A stretch of DNA of 64,000 nucleotides from the NCBI RefSeq assembly GCF_039555335.1, contig NC_092642.1, positions 60,367,776-60,431,775 of the forward strand, given 5' to 3'. The DNA is from Amphiura filiformis. Its lineage: Eukaryota; Echinodermata; Ophiuroidea; Amphilepidida; Amphiuridae. A program made the translations under genes and the position numbers. Positions 46,163 to 57,309 of the stretch are shown in pieces (the stretch's first letter is position 1; each line of letters opens with the position of its first letter). The notes under the pieces were generated by a model, which saw only the letters and a program-made list of their open reading frames with translations, was not told where the DNA came from and did not search any database.

Positions 46163-46654
46163 GTCACACCACTAAATCAAGTTCCTATTCTTTTATGTGT
46201 TAAGAGGTACCTAAGAAATCGTCATTTTCTCATGGTTAGAACGTGCTAGGGCATTCAAAACAAAAAAATTCTAGAAGATTGAGATATATTCTACCCTAAA
46301 ACCACCATTATTTTGGTAGTTGAGTGGCTCGATTTTTCGCAGTGGTGCATTGAACATGATGTAAACCATACCAAAGCCTACATATCAGCGCCTCTATGCT
46401 GTGACGTCATTTGGTGCATGGAACTAAAAAAATCTTCCTAAAATATCAGAATTGTAATATTTTTTTATTATTTTATGTTTGGATGATAAGAAAAACTTCC
46501 AAAGAGCACAACTATCACCAAAAAATAGGCACATCAACCTTCATTTCAAACTTTTTTTTTTCCATTAAAATGCACCTGGTATGGTCAGCGAATAAAAACA
46601 CCGGTTGTTATTTCTTCAGTCAGATAGGGTTGGACCTGATTTAGTGGTGTGATC
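46163..46654. mobile_element. 492 bp TIR element, copy A
   Basis: GTCACACCACTAAATCAAG faces CTGATTTAGTGGTGTGATC. Nearly identical to 47193-47684. The internal frame near 46411 is also present in copy B but has no recognisable domain. Confidence 0.88.
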
Positions 46655-47192
46655 TCTTAAGGGAGCAGAAATTGTTTAAAAAGACCATTTTACATTTTAT
46701 TCAGTCTTTCTTAGCATATCTTGATCAATTAAAAGTGAAATAATTCAAGTTTAAATATAATTCTGAATCAAATTAATGCAGTATGTGCATTGCTAATCAT
46801 GCGCTATCTACTGAAGATAGCAACATTAAGATATGATAATCAGGCAGGGCCTAAGTTTTTGCTTCTCAACCTTTCAGATGTTTTTAATTTAGTCACAGGA
46901 CACATGTAAAAGTTGAGACAAATGCTTATATATCCAGATCTATTGTCAAGTAGGCAATGCCATGTATAGTTGAAATTACTAAATGAAACCCAGCATCCCT
47001 TTTTAAAGGATTTTCTTGTTGGCTGTTTTCTTGATTAATCTTGCTTGTAAATAGTCAAAAATGCTTGAATGGTGCCTTCTTTTACTCCATCCATGATACC
47101 ATGATGGTCACACAACTGAAAAAAAAAACACCACAAAATTGAAATCAGACGTTACTGCAACTGCCAGGCCTAACCGAACTCGGTCTTAAGGG

Positions 47193-47684
47193 GTCACACC
47201 ACTAAATCAAGTTCCTATTCTTTTATGTGTTAAGAGGTACCTAGGAAATCGTCATTTTCTCATGGTTAGAACGTGCTAGGGCATTCAAAACAAAAAAATT
47301 CTAAAAGATTGTGATATATTCTACCCTAAAACCACCATTATTTTGGTAGTTGAGTGGCTCGATTTTTCGCAGTGGTGCATTGAACATGATGTAAACCATA
47401 CCAAAGCCTACATATCAGCGCCTCTATGCTGTGACGTCATTTGGTGCATGGAACTAAAAATTTTTTCCTAAAATGTCAGAATTTTAATATTTTTTTATTA
47501 TTTTATGTTTGGATGATAAGAAAAACATCCAAAGAGCACAACTATCACCAAAAAATAGGCACATCAACCTTCATTTCAAACTTTTTTTTTCCATTAAAAT
47601 GCACCTGGTATAGTCAGCGAATAAAAACACCGGTTGTTATTTCTTCAGTCAGATAGGGTTGGACCTGATTTAGTGGTGTGATCT
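47193..47684. mobile_element. 492 bp TIR element, copy B
   Basis: Same orientation and length as copy A, about 98% identical by eye. The two are separated by 538 bases of unrelated sequence, so this is not a simple tandem duplication. Confidence 0.88.
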
Positions 47685-47699
47685 CCAATGACCTTGCAG

Positions 47700-48540
47700 A
47701 CCCGCATTACAAGGTAGCATATTGGCAGGCATGCAATGATTTCACTGGCTTATGGCCCTGTGAGTCTGCTTTATTTTGAACACTGCGAAACAAGCTTACT
47801 TTGTAAACTCTCTACTTTATATCCTGGATTACAGATGACATAATTGCCAAAGAAAACTTTTTGAAAGTCAAAATTCAAAATCTTAATTTACTTGCTAGAC
47901 TTTGATGTGGCTATAAGTGCATACAAAACAATTGTAATTAATAATATACTGACTCAAGTATAGTCCCACCCTCTTTTTAACTGAAAGAACAACCAGAATT
48001 TGGGGTGTGATTATCCCAGGCTTGCCAACTGTACAAGCAAGTCACAGGGTCGAAAAAATGACCATATTTGAACTAAACATGCCTTACTATCCATAAAAAA
48101 GCATAGTAAGCATGACCCAACAGGCCAGTTTTTAACATGTTTAAAGACAAGCAAGAACTGAGAAATGATAAACCTCATGTGTGTGTGTAATCGATTTTTT
48201 TTGTGTGTGTTAAATTTCATCACAATTAGAAAATTATGACATAATAAATTCTTGCTTGTACCTAAATTGCAATGTTTTGTTACAAATTTGTTTATAAATG
48301 CCTTCTACAAATCAACAAACCTACCAATATTCTGCACGTTCAAACCCCAATTATTGCACTGGGAAAAATGAGGGGAGGCTCTGAACCAGGAGGGGGGTTA
48401 CCTTTGTGTACTTTTGTATACTTCATAATGTTTAAACTTCAAGAGCTTCAGGGGGCTGATCTCTACCAAGGTATGCTCCCTGGATATCCAGGTTATTTTT
48501 ACCCTAGCACTGCTCCCTGGGCAAAATTACCAGAAATTGG
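47700..48540. other. No gene recognised
   Basis: Frames of 70 and 91 codons without domain likeness. Confidence 0.45.
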
Positions 48541-48818
48541 GATATGATTATGTGTGATGTGATCAAGCAAAATCAGTCGGAAGTCGGATATATTGATTTT
48601 CAGATAGAGCCAAACAAAAACAATAATTTCTTTTGTTGCATATTGTTTTGGAAACACTTCAACTGTTCATATCTTTGGAATTTAATGTTCAATTTCAATG
48701 GGGTCTTCTGCAAATGTAGCTTTGCAAATGCTTTAAACAAGCATGTAAAAAAACGGAAAATTGAATATACCCAACTTCAGACTGATTTTGTTTGATCACA
48801 CCACATATGCTGATAATT
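48541..48818. mobile_element. TIR element, same family, copy 2
   Basis: TGTGTGATGTGATCAAGCAA...AAATCAGTC faces GACTGATTTTGTTTGATCAC...ACCACATATG. Confidence 0.7.
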
Positions 48819-49068
48819 GGGGGCTATGATAATATGCTGATTTTCAACAGATTCCTGGATTTTTACAAAGCATTCATGGGACTATACCAGGGTCAGTATG
48901 ACACTTAAATATAATAAATAAAGATGATTTATTCTCAAAATATTTACATAATGACACTTAAGGTGAACATAATTTAAATATACTTGAAATCAAGTTCATA
49001 CATATTGTCACTGTCAAGATGTTACATAATGAAATTGGATAATAGATTATGATGCTATTGCCGGTAAT

Positions 49069-49567
49069 CAGTCTATAATATCGAATTGATTAATTCGAAT
49101 TAAACAATTCATCGAGTGGCCATGGGCAGTGCCATTAGACATGTTACAAGACTACAAGTGACAGGTGATGGACCGTAAACACACAAAAGAATAGGCTCTT
49201 TTTTGATAATTTTCATCAAGGTTACTCAAAACTTACCAAGCTAATTTATTATACAGCAGGGGTCTCTGCCTTTTTAATATGTTATGAAAAACTTAATTTA
49301 AACACTATTTACTGACGGAAATAAAAATCCATCTACGGATAATCTTGTTATGCTTTCACAAACTTAGAAAAAAATCTGAAAAATCCAAAATGTTGGTCTA
49401 AAAATTGGCCAAGGTTATTGCTGTCCCATCCAAAAGCACAGGAAGAGCACCCAGAGCGTTGAGATCAACTTTATAGACTTCCTGTCTACTGGCAGTAATG
49501 GCTACTACCCAGTGCTAACATCAATGAATTGTTTAATTCGAATTAATCAATTCGATATTATAGACTG
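49069..49567. mobile_element. 499 bp TIR element with 44 bp arms
   Basis: CAGTCTATAATATCGAATTG, continuing ATTAATTCGAATTAAACAAT, is matched perfectly by the reversed right end. The arms are themselves near-palindromic. Confidence 0.92.
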
Positions 49568-49622
49568 TTAATTAATTCAGAAATTGCAGAGTGGTTATCA
49601 AAACTCACTCAGTCTTCCACCC

Positions 49623-49886
49623 TACCGTAAAAACTTGATAGTTAGCATATGTGCTTACTATTGAGCTCTTTTCAAAACATGAAATTGTACCAAAGTCTGG
49701 TACTTTACCAACTGAGCTAATGGGGTTGAGACACACATTTGCAGGTTTACTTGTTCGTATATAACTATGTGTATCAATGATTTGCTCAAAACCCTTTACA
49801 CCTTTGAGGATGGGGCTCTTCATGTTTGCATGTTTTAAAAGCACTTGACAGTAAGCACATATGCTAACTATCGAGTTTTTACGGTA
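49623..49886. mobile_element. 264 bp TIR element carrying a tRNA A-box
   Basis: TACCGTAAAAACTTGATAGT, TAGCATATGTGCTTACT at the left and their complements at the right. On the minus strand the interior has TTAGCTCAGTTGGTAAAGTA followed by CCAGACTTTGG, a tRNA D-arm plus anticodon-arm likeness without a clear B-box. Confidence 0.88.
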
Positions 49887-50292
49887 TGTTACTCATTTAC
49901 TTGGAAGATATCTTACCCTTCTCAGAATCCTTTGCAGCATGATAAATCACATTAACAGTGTCTTAAAAGTATTTAGAAAAAAAAGCTTTTCTTGAGAAAA
50001 TGTTACTTTTGCTAGTGGTAATTTTTTTTTAATGAGGAACATGGTGGACTGCTAAAGATCGCTGTGTGTGGAGAAACCTAGTGGTCACCTGCTCTGCAGC
50101 CAGAGGATGATAATGGTGGACTGAGCAAGTCTAAGAAAAGAGGTCTTCCAATTATGCTGGAAGTCTTTAAGTACAAATGTTTATCAAAAGTGTCTTAAAT
50201 CAAGAGTTGCAAAGCCTACGGAAATATAATATGATTATTGGCTTCTATGACTTATTTCCGATAAGATCAACATACTGTAGAATTCTATCCAA

Positions 50293-50667
50293 AAGCATAT
50301 ATGCCTCTAAACGACAGTGTCTGCAATAAAGTGCGTAGCACAATTTTCATAATTTGCTACACAATTTTGGAATGTGTAGCAATTTTGTACCATTCAAAAG
50401 CATTCGCTCCCAAAATTGGTGAGCAATTTTGCTACACAAATAAAATTGCTTAATGCCGACCCTGCTAAACGAGGGTTTTTTTTGACGAAAGAGACGAAAG
50501 ACAGACATCCTCCACAAAACATTACAATTGGTTGATCTTACAATATTACATGTTAGTACAGCTGCCTGTATCAGTAATATAGTTGCTCAAACTCCAAATA
50601 ATGTTTTTGTGGCAGGTGTCTGCTTTTCGTCTATTTCATAAAAAAACTTGTTTAGAGGCATATGCTT
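50293..50667. mobile_element. 375 bp TIR element
   Basis: AAGCATATATGCCTCTAAAC faces GTTTAGAGGCATATGCTT. GTGTCTGC / GCAGACAC-like blocks lie inside. Confidence 0.75.
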
Positions 50668-50669
50668 GT

Positions 50670-52175
50670 AGATGGTATTAATATGAAGTACATTGCAGTT
50701 TTTAGATAATTGGCTGAAACTTGGAAAGTAGCTTCAGCCATCCTTCTTGAATCAAATTGTTCTACATGTTTACAAAACTTGGTTATAGTTTCTCCCTATC
50801 ACCCTACTAAATAGAAAGTTAATGTGCAGAAATTTGTAAATGCAAATTCTATACATTTCTAGTATTAAATTTCATCACAGAATTATCCTTATAATTAATA
50901 AATATCAATAAGTTTAAATAGAATTTCAGATGCTAAAAGATTACTTTATAAAATACCCTTAAAAGATTAAACATGTATGACAAAATTGAAAGGTGAAAAA
51001 GTGTAAATTGTTCATTGTTTTATATGTGAATGAGCAACCCTTAATCCGAGGTTGGAAGAAACAAAAATATTTAAAAAAAACCAAAAAAACTTTAACCTAT
51101 GTTAAAGCTCCCAAGAAAATGATTTGCACACACATGATTGAAAGAATAATTAAATCCTAATGCATAGCCATTTGCTGAGTATGTTTGTACATTTAGCGTA
51201 CAAACACACAATTAAAGTTCTACTCTAGCTATGAGGTAATTTTGTAAAAACTGTTTTTGGCAAAATAACTAATTCTGAGTAACGGTACATGAACATGGCC
51301 TTTTGTGCCTATGTAAATTAGTCATTGTGTAAAGCTGTGTTTATACTCATGGGTTACTCATCAGCAGACTGAATCATTGTCGTTTACAGCTGCGCAAGTT
51401 ATGTGTGTAATTTTAGCGAACCTTGACCGACAGAGAGTGTCAAATAATTATAGGCCTAACATGTCGCTTTTGAAAAACAGCAAATCATGCGCATGCCTGA
51501 GCATGCAAATACGACGTAGATTTAGTACACTGATCATGTGTGCGATTCAGTTTTCTGCAAAAGCGATTGAGTATAAATGCATCTTTAGAAATGACTGGCG
51601 ATTGTGTGTTCTCATGTTTATTAGCGACCTGACACACATTTGTATTGGTTCCATCAAGCATTGAAATACTTTCAACTTTTGTACTGGATCTTTCAAGCAT
51701 GCTCAACTAGTTTGTCAATGTAAGTGCCTCTGGCCCTAGTAGAAGTAAAATAGGATACTACGGCCAGAGTCCTAGGGCTAGATGTTACCAAGAAGCTGGT
51801 TGCTACGGTCAGAGCTGCCACGTAGGTAGATGCATTGACACGATACCAGCTATATGTGTCCAAGAATTTAATATAGTTTGTCTCTTATTACCCCTAGGGT
51901 TACCTCTTATCTATAAGGTTGTCCAATTGTCGACAAGTACAGGTTACAAAACACCTTGCCAAACATTTGATAAAAGTTGAACAAATTGTTTCAGAAAGAG
52001 AAGTTATTATATAAAAAATGAATTACTATATCATGACCTGAAATGCTAATCATTTATAAGGGCTGCTATCAATGAATGCCATTATGTGTATACCAAAGAA
52101 TTTTACAGGGAGAATCAGGATTTCTTGTAGCACGACAATCTTTTGCTCAAATTTAATACTCACTCCGGTTGTTGA
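50670..52175. other. No gene recognised
   Basis: AT-rich; a short inverted pair CTCTGGCCCTAG / CTACGGCCAGAG at 51729-51769. Lies downstream of the MICU1-like stop. Confidence 0.45.
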
Positions 52176-52179
52176 AGGT

Positions 52180-52323
52180 ATAGGTAAAGCCATAATACAG
52201 AGGGAGTAATGGTTTCAAAATGATGAACCTTGACCAATTACATTTGAAAAACATACTCCCTCTGCGGAAGATATTTCCAAAATCTTCCACAGGGGTAGTG
52301 TGGATTTTATATGGAATAGCCCA
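52180..52323. mobile_element. Diverged copy, same MITE family
   Basis: Carries TACTCCCTCTGCGGAAGAT and a GGAATAGCCCA end; the left end is lost. Abuts the MICU1-like tail repeats. Confidence 0.65.
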
Positions 52324-52334
52324 TTGCTGCTTAT

Positions 52335-52520
52335 TGGGTTTAGTCTTCTTGGTGCATCCGTGATAAATGAATTATCCACATTGAGTTGGCCGTCATTGCT
52401 CCCAAATATGGAATATTAGGTTTAGTCTTCTTGGTGCATTTTTGATCATTGATTATCCACAGTGAGTTAGCTGTCATTACTGAAATACGGTATATTAGGC
52501 TTTGTTTTCTTGGCGCATTT
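52335..52520 (-). repeat. About 80 bp tandem repeat of the MICU1-like C-terminal tail
   Basis: Three units begin at TGCRCCAAGAARAC on the minus strand, ending at 52517, 52438 and 52356 (spacings 79 and 82). Each reads C(A/T)KKTKPN in one frame, and the first two continue IPY. Unit one is the real coding tail; units two and three lie in the 3' UTR. A MITE end abuts unit three at 52323. Confidence 0.8.
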
Positions 52521-52633
52521 CCACATAGCGCTAATAATCTTAGCAAAGCCGAGTTCTTTGGGTTTGTCTAGTCCTCTCTGTACACGATGCTTCACAACAG
52601 AGACAAATTCCTTGTGGGATAATCTGCCATCGT
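52467..52633 (-). CDS. MICU1: MICU1-like terminal exon
   Basis: Acceptor TTTATAATTTCAG, then ACGATGGCAGATTATCC, encoding DDGRLSHKEFVSVVKHRVQR, GLDKPKELGFAKIISAMWKC and AKKTKPNIPYFSNDS, then TAA. The last codons and the early 3' UTR are part of a short tandem repeat that continues to 52335. Confidence 0.86.
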
Positions 52634-53563
52634 CTGAAATTATAAAAAAATAAAAAGAAGGTAATTTTTTTGTTCTAGCTAACACACAGCTTAACAATTT
52701 CCTGATATTCACATTCATACAAAGCTACCGGAAAAAAACACCACCCAAATATGGGTCTTCATCCACTACTCCCAAGGGTCACTATACCATTGTTTATTTT
52801 GTGGGTACTTTTTGTGCATAGTATAGACGAATCCAATTTCACACATTCCTACACCTCAATGGCAGCCATTGCTGGGTTCCCTCTTAGTTTAGTTTGTGTT
52901 ATCAGGAGTCTGCGTTATCAGAGTTTGTGTAAATATTTAATTTCCGTCCAATTCAATAATCTACCTTTTACTTCCATTCAAATATTTACTTCAACACAAG
53001 GCATTAGCCAGAGGGGTGTCCAGGTGTCATTTTGGACACCTTAAAATATTTTTGACCATTTTGGACACCCTAAAGACACCCCTCTGGCTAATGCCTTGCT
53101 TCAACATATTACTATTGACGGGCAGTTTTATGTTTGATTCTTACTTTGTTTTACTTTATTTGAGAGGGAGGGGTTTCTAGACTAACCTGCTTCATGTAAC
53201 AATATTATAATTGAAGACCGAATTAAAAAGACTAGTTTGCGTGTGACATCATGGCAACGGCGCGGTGTGATTGGTTGCTGACCTATGCAGTACGGCATTT
53301 TTGGTCTGGTTGACAGGACGTTATACGCAAACTAGTCTTTTTAATTCAATCTCCAATTTTAACCCTAACTCGCTGACTCTTGAAATATTCTTGAAAATGA
53401 GAACCTTTTCCCTGACCAGTTTTGATATATTTTTTTTGGGGGGGGAGGGTGTACACTTACAACAAAAACTTACCGTTTTCATCAAATAATGTGAATACGA
53501 TGTCTACCACTCTGTCTGTTAACTGTACACCAGCGACCATCTTGGCTACGTGCTTCAATGTAC
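52467..53563 (-). CDS. MICU1: MICU1-like mitochondrial calcium uptake protein, last two coding exons
   Basis: Two exons on the minus strand, 53563-53474 and 52633-52467 (TAA stop), join in phase 1. Together they read TLKHVAKMVAGVQLTDRVVD, IVFTLFDENDDGRLSHKEF, VSVVKHRVQRGLDKPKELGF and AKIISAMWKCAKKTKPNIPY. This matches the C-terminal EF-hand and tail of MICU1, the intermembrane-space Ca2+ sensor that gates the mitochondrial uniporter. The EF-hand loop is canonical (Asp1, Asn3, Asp5, Gly6, Glu12), so Ca2+ binding is expected. KPKELGF and AMWKCA separate it from MICU2/3. The tail after KCAKKTK differs from vertebrate forms. No earlier MICU exon was found between 53.6 kb and the start of the plus-strand DHRS1-like gene. 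The rest of the gene is therefore far upstream, across that gene, or absent. Confidence 0.85.
52815..52880 (-). repeat. End fragment of the TATAGACGAATCC family
   Basis: AGTATAGACGAATCCAATTT, CACACATTCCTACACCTCAA and TGGCAGCCATTGCTGGG match the reversed right end of 60247-60547. In the region 3' of the MICU1-like penultimate exon. Confidence 0.75.
52997..53098. mobile_element. 102 bp hairpin MITE, TSD CTTCAACA
   Basis: Begins CAAGGCATTAGCCAGAGGGG; the right end is its reverse complement. The arms of about 48 bp are nearly perfect. Exact CTTCAACA at 52989-52996 and 53099-53106. Lies in the MICU1-like intron. Confidence 0.92.
53213..53354. mobile_element. 142 bp MITE sharing the recombinase-element termini
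   Basis: The ends are AATTGAAGACCGAATTAAAA and, reversed, AATTGGAGATTGAATTAAAA, both followed by AGACTAGTTTGCG. The interior is about 75 bp. The AAAAGACTAGTTTGCG core equals the outer repeat at 37282 and 40793, so this is a candidate non-autonomous relative. Confidence 0.75.
53474..53563 (-). CDS. MICU1: MICU1-like penultimate exon
   Basis: Ninety bases with acceptor TTCTTTAG and donor GTAAG, encoding TLKHVAKMVAGVQLTDRVVD, then IVFTLFDEN. It holds the incoming helix and the first half of the C-terminal EF-hand. Confidence 0.86.
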
Positions 53564-53613
53564 CTAAAGAATAAAACAAAACAAAAGAACCATAACAATA
53601 ATAATAAAAGTAA

Positions 53614-53870
53614 TATGTGACACAATCTGGTCCATGGGGGCCAAAGGAGGCATTTTTGACAATAGAGTTACTGTAATTATTACATTATACATACAATAGA
53701 CTATCATTTACTGAAAACACCAAAGGTCTTGCATACTTGGTTCTAAAGTTATGACGTTTTTTGATGTCTATTTTCTTATGTATTTTATTGTTTTTTACTC
53801 CATAGTTTTACCTTTATCTCAGTTTCAAATTTGCCGCCTTTGGCCCCCATGGACCAGATCGTGTCACATA
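53614..53870. mobile_element. Foldback element (GACACAATCTGGTCCATGGG)
   Basis: TGTGACACAATCTGGTCCAT, GGGGGCCAAAGGAGGCA at the left pair with GCCTTTGGCCCCCATGGACC, AGATCGTGTCACA at the right. Abuts a second foldback at 53868. Confidence 0.9.
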
Positions 53871-54126
53871 TGTGACTCCTCGCCACAACTGAGCCAGGAT
53901 GTTGCCAATCATCATTATTGAGATATTCAACCAAAATATTCTGCTTGAAATTAGCTTTAAAATGATGTATATCATGTCTATAGTACTTGACATTTAAGTA
54001 GTGAAAAATCAATAAAACAGTCAATAAATCCTTTCTTTCCTATTGTTTATTGTTAAGTTCGATGGAGCATATCTCAATAGTGGCACTGGCGACATCCGGG
54101 CTCAGTTGTGGCGAGGAGTCACATAT
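53868..54126. mobile_element. Foldback element (GTGACTCCTCGCCACAACTG)
   Basis: CATATGTGACTCCTCGCCAC, AACTGAGCC pairs with GGCTCAGTTGTGGCGAGGAG, TCACATATG. Shares CATATGTGA with its neighbour. Confidence 0.9.
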
Positions 54127-54317
54127 GTACTTAATATTGCCATTTTAAAGGTGGGTGGTCAGTTTTCATATTGTATTTTCAATCTTAAAATGAGAACAAC
54201 CATTTAAAACAATCTGGTTCCAAACTTCTGGTGACGGTTACCATTTTGTACCATGTTTTTGTTCACACCATTTAAACAGAACATATCTCGGGCGTAAAAA
54301 TTCAATGAGAAAAATAC

Positions 54318-54634
54318 CTGGGGGGGGGGAGGTACTCAGTACAAATGACCATACGGGACGTGCATGTCAAAACATGGGTAGCATTTTCGCCTTCTGGTAT
54401 ATCAATGACCCCTTTTTCAAAGCCTATTTTGGTATATGAATGGGTCCTTTTTTCAAAATTTTCTCAATTTTGGGAAAATTTGTAAAAACTAAGACAATTT
54501 TGGTTAAATTCGGCCGAAAATTTTGACTTTTGGTATATCAATGGGTCCAAATATTTTGAAAAACTGGTATATTTATGGGTCCACTTCCAAAATCTCAGCG
54601 CACGTCCCTACCAAAACCAAACTTGAGTACCCCG
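54318..54634. mobile_element. 317 bp MITE, same family, TSD AAAAATAC
   Basis: Inverted relative to 59668-60043 (GACCATACGGGACGTGC, GGTATATCAATGACCCCTTT, ACCAAACTTGAGTACCCC). Exact AAAAATAC at 54310-54317 and 54635-54642. Confidence 0.88.
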
Positions 54635-55986
54635 AAAAATACAAGCTTTTTTCTGATATCAAAATCTCAGTTTTGATGATGTAAAGTGGGGGGAGGAGTC
54701 TGCAGATCTGGTAACACACCTTTAAATGCAATGAATTTTAACCAGATTAGATACATTTCCCACAATGCATTTCTTCCATTTCAATTTTCTGTACTGATTT
54801 ACTATCTAATGACAAAAAGTACTTCAATGGGCAGGCAGAGCAGATTTGTAACATGTGTTCACTTCATTATCTACATGTATATTAAAGATCAAATAATGCA
54901 TTGGGTTTTGACATTTCTTAATCTTAAATAAATTGTAAAGTGAACACAAGTTACAAATCTGCCCTCTTCAGTGGATACAACTTAAAATGGTAATTTTTTG
55001 GTAACTTTTTTTCCACTTGGCACTGCTTGGCTTTAAGTTTAGGTCCAGGGACTCTCTAAATCCGCAAAAAAAAAAAAGAAATTAAAAATTGCACTGTGCA
55101 CAGGTGTATTTTTTGATCTGAAGTATCCATCCATGTAGGATAACCACCCAACAATTTCTATTTTTGACAAAATGATTTAATAGTGAACTGGTTAAGTTGC
55201 CAACCCTATACAGCCAAATCAATGGACAAACAATATCTTTGTTTGTACGAGGACAATAATCCATTGAACCATATTACCAGATCTATATTTTGACAGTGGC
55301 TTTACAGTATACTACCAGCAGACACTGGACATTACATAGGGATACACCAGACAGGGTCTAATTCTGCATAAAACCGGGCAACATTATTTCTATAGATCTG
55401 CTGCGCATTCAAATTGCATTGTATTGCATCGTAATTTCATTTGTGTCTATGCTAATTATGTTTACACAACATGACCTCACGTGTTTTCAAGCAAATTCGC
55501 CGATAATAGGTGATCAAAAGCGATCGGAATGTTACAAAAGTACAGATCGCATTCAGCTTACTTCATATGAGATGATCTTTGGAAAAATACGGCATAATTT
55601 GTCTTGGTGTTTGCGGAATGCCATGCAGTAAAATATTAATACGTTGCAGCAATTCATGATTGACAACTAACAATCGGCGTGTCCTTCGTATCCTCCACTG
55701 TCAATTTCTTATCCACTCACTAATCCTCACAAAAGCTTTGTGTTGAATACGTAATGTGTGGAGGCAAATTGCAATAAGTACAATGAAATAATGAGAAGGG
55801 CGGGCTCGAGGCGGGTTTCTTCTTCATCTTACGTAACAGTATTGTTCTCCAAAAAAAACCCGGAAGCTTGTCGTTTGGAGCTCTAGCTGAAATACAGCAA
55901 GATAATGTAAGATAGTAAATGTAAACCTGTATTTTAGCTAGAGTATCTCGAGCTAGACCTGGGTAAATACTACCAGCAGACTCTGG

Positions 55987-56716
55987 CAGGAGGGTGAAAG
56001 TGCATAGGAACAATGCCGGAAACTACGTCACGCTATTGTTCGACTTAAACTACATCATTTTTAACCCCTTCCGCTTCCGTTAATACAGCTTTAAGCGCTT
56101 TCAGACTCTGAGTATTGTACGACAATATTGTATGTACAATATATACGTTATTTAATCTATTCCCATTCTATTTCCAGTAATGTTTAAGTTCTAACGAAAG
56201 ATAAAAAAAAAAAAATCGATAATATGTTACATACAATATCTAGCAGAAATATATTATCGATTTTACGTCATCAAACATTCGTTAGAACTTAAACATTACT
56301 GGAAATAGAATGGCAATAGATTAAATAACGTATATATTGTACATACAATATTGTACGCATAATAAAAAGTCTGTATACTGCTTTAGTCTCCTCCACCTTC
56401 GCAACACGGTACGTGGAGTGACTGGAATCACAATGACAGCGGAGGAGAATACTAGCTGGTCAGACAATTTAATTCTATCAAGCATATAATACCTGAACAA
56501 TCACCGTCATTTGATCGATTTACTACAGAATATATTGTATACACAAAATATAATTTTAAAATTGTAAACCTGTTTAAAACTTATATACTTGTGTACTAAA
56601 GTATAAGGACACTTGAATAAAATCATGTAGAAGACAAAATGGCCGCTAATCCGCCTATTGTCTAGACTTAAACTACATCTTCCGGTTTGTTACGTAATAC
56701 TAGGATGCCATGCCCT
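55987..56716. mobile_element. 730 bp element with palindromic core, TSD GACTCTGG
   Basis: Flanked by GACTCTGG (55979-55986 and 56717-56724). A direct repeat of the host sequence without insertion lies at 55311-55352 (ACTACCAGCAGACACTGG then ACATTACATAGGGATACACC). The core 56118-56362 is a long hairpin: TACAATATATACGTTATTTA and ACTGGAAATAGAATGG arms around an inner ATCGATAATAT pair. Confidence 0.8.
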
Positions 56717-57309
56717 GACTCTGGACATTATTACATAGGGATACACCATACGCTGTAATGGCCTGTGTATAATCTTGGGAGCTGGAGCACTGACAAGTTA
56801 ACACTTTTGCACTGCATATACAAAAGGTACAGTGAGTCACATACATAATACTATATCAATTTTGTTGTGGTATTACTACAATGTATTTTGTTGATAGGTG
56901 TTTTTATGTTGTTTTCAATCAGCTAACAGTGTCCAGGAATCATTAGCTTGAGATACTCTATCTAAATATAGGTTTACCGTGATTTACTATCATACAGTAT
57001 CTTTCAGCTAGGGCATCATAGGTAGAAAACCTGGGTTTTTTTTTATAGAACAATGCACATAATTTATTCATGACTTTCGTGACAGGACCTTGATGGTCAT
57101 CATTTCTATTCACCACGTCCATTGAATTGACTAGCTGCGTGTTCGTTAAAACAGAAATTAACACAATAGAAATTAGCATCTCATGAATGTGCAACCATTG
57201 CCCCCATAGTGACAAAAAAATTAGGCCAAATGACATGACCAGAAATTTTGGTGACTTGTTATAACAATTTATAAAAGAGATAAGTAATATTCAAATACTC
57301 CTATTTCAT

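Noticed and set aside
46411-46644. A 77-codon frame repeated in the second copy at 47441
   Set aside because: Both lie in copies of the same transposable element. The frame has no domain likeness and its conservation is explained by recent transposition.
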